Assembly: GCA_020850415.1 (NCBI GenBank)
Contig: JADZER010000020.1
Coordinates: forward strand, 28,540 to 92,539
Length of the DNA stretch: 64,000 bases
Direction: 5' to 3'
DNA from: Phycisphaerales bacterium
GTDB taxonomy: Bacteria > Planctomycetota > Phycisphaerae > Phycisphaerales > UBA1924
In this document: piece after piece, positions 63,703 through 64,000 of the stretch
How positions within the stretch are numbered: the stretch's first letter is position 1
Layout: every line of letters begins with the position of its first letter
Program-made: the position numbers and the translations under genes
Notes under the pieces: model-generated
Database searches by the model: none
Seen by the model: only the letters and a program-made list of their open reading frames with translations
Told to the model about the DNA's origin: nothing

Positions 63703-64000
63703 CAGCGGGCCGGTGCGATCACCGCGCCCGTGCGCACAAACCGGCCCCGCCCCGGCCCTCCACCGAGGATCTTGCAGCATTTTTCTTACGCACTGCGCCA
63801 CAACCACTTGCGCCCAAGCGAGCGACCGCTTACATCCCCCGGCGCGCGCACACTCCGGGCCGCGGCCCGCAAAGGTAGAGGCACTGATCAGCCAGCCTCC
63901 TCGTTCCGTCACGGTGGCGGGGCGGGGAACAACTCCGACCCAGCAGCACACTCCGCCCGCGCGCTCGACAGGCGCGCGGACCGGAGCCAGTGACCGGTCA
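63703..64000. other. Window-end intergenic region
   Basis: No supported coding sequence follows the cupin stop in this 298-bp stretch. It contains copy 2 of the ~127-bp repeat; the last 140 bp show nothing I recognise. Confidence 0.45.
63727..63856 (-). repeat. ~130-bp intergenic repeat element, copy 2
   Basis: On the minus strand it has the same plan as copy 1 (38821-38947): a TGTGCGCGC-type boundary near 63853, the core GGCGCAAGTGGTTGTGGCGC then AGTGCGTAAGAAAAAT (about 63814-63779), a GC-rich part, and TGTGCGCAC at 63738-63730. Core identity with copy 1 is high; flanks are similar mainly in the boundary motifs. Confidence 0.6.

Noticed and set aside
62962..63951. Long minus-strand frame opposite the cupin gene
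   Set aside because: Shadow of the cupin; low-complexity Gly/Ala/Val sequence. Only its last codons, from GTG 62991, are meaningful, as the original higB N-terminus.

Overview
The window is GC-rich (around 70 %) bacterial chromosome and most resembles a planctomycete, probably of the Phycisphaerae. The evidence is the H-X9-DG prepilin tail at the left edge, a type II secretion cluster with strongly modified components, several sulfotransferases, DUF2752, very large PstC and PstA permeases, and few transcription factors. This placement is inferred from gene content, not from a search. I saw no rRNA, tRNA, CRISPR array or prophage.

Layout. (1) 1-26.7 kb is a type II secretion (T2SS) locus: gspE on the minus strand, then gspF and gspG-H-I-J-K, a PilM-PilN type GspL, a GspM-GspC fusion, and a 4678-residue secretin (GspD) carrying about 50 consecutive N1-type ring modules where ordinary secretins have three. 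A two-domain PTPS/QueD-like gene and an exported glutathione-peroxidase-like gene sit inside the locus. (2) 26.8-34.1 kb is pstS-pstC-pstA-pstB for phosphate uptake. (3) 34.3-38.5 kb is sucA-sucB of 2-oxoglutarate dehydrogenase. (4) 38.9-45.3 kb is a minus-strand block: low-molecular-weight phosphatase, glycosyltransferase, two related lipoproteins, DUF2752, a lone nuoA, cytochrome b and an octaheme cytochrome c. (5) 45.7-53.3 kb is a chaperone block: groEL1, groES, a sulfotransferase, groEL2, dnaJ, grpE and an FmdB-type zinc ribbon. (6) 53.4-60.0 kb holds a propeller-like protein, acpS, a secreted protein, an AMP-forming acyl ligase, a TPR-sulfotransferase and a transaldolase. (7) 60.0-64.0 kb is accessory: a REP-associated transposase (RAYT) between four large palindromic repeats, a lipoprotein, a HigBA pair whose toxin has an in-frame TGA, and a cupin.

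The T2SS genes form one assembly line. GspE is the ATPase, GspF the platform, GspG-K the pseudopilus, GspL and GspM/C the inner-membrane ring and connector, and GspD the outer-membrane channel. A stem of about 50 stacked rings implies either a very deep periplasm or a channel projecting well beyond the usual dimensions. Pst feeds phosphate, SucAB feeds the TCA cycle, and the octaheme cytochrome with cytochrome b forms a membrane electron-transfer module.

Two window-wide patterns stand out. First, the tetranucleotide ACGT appears to be absent: Asp, Asn, His and Tyr codons switch to their T-ending form before valine. Second, at least seven genes have a -10-like hexamer only 5-8 nt before the start codon, which suggests leaderless mRNAs.
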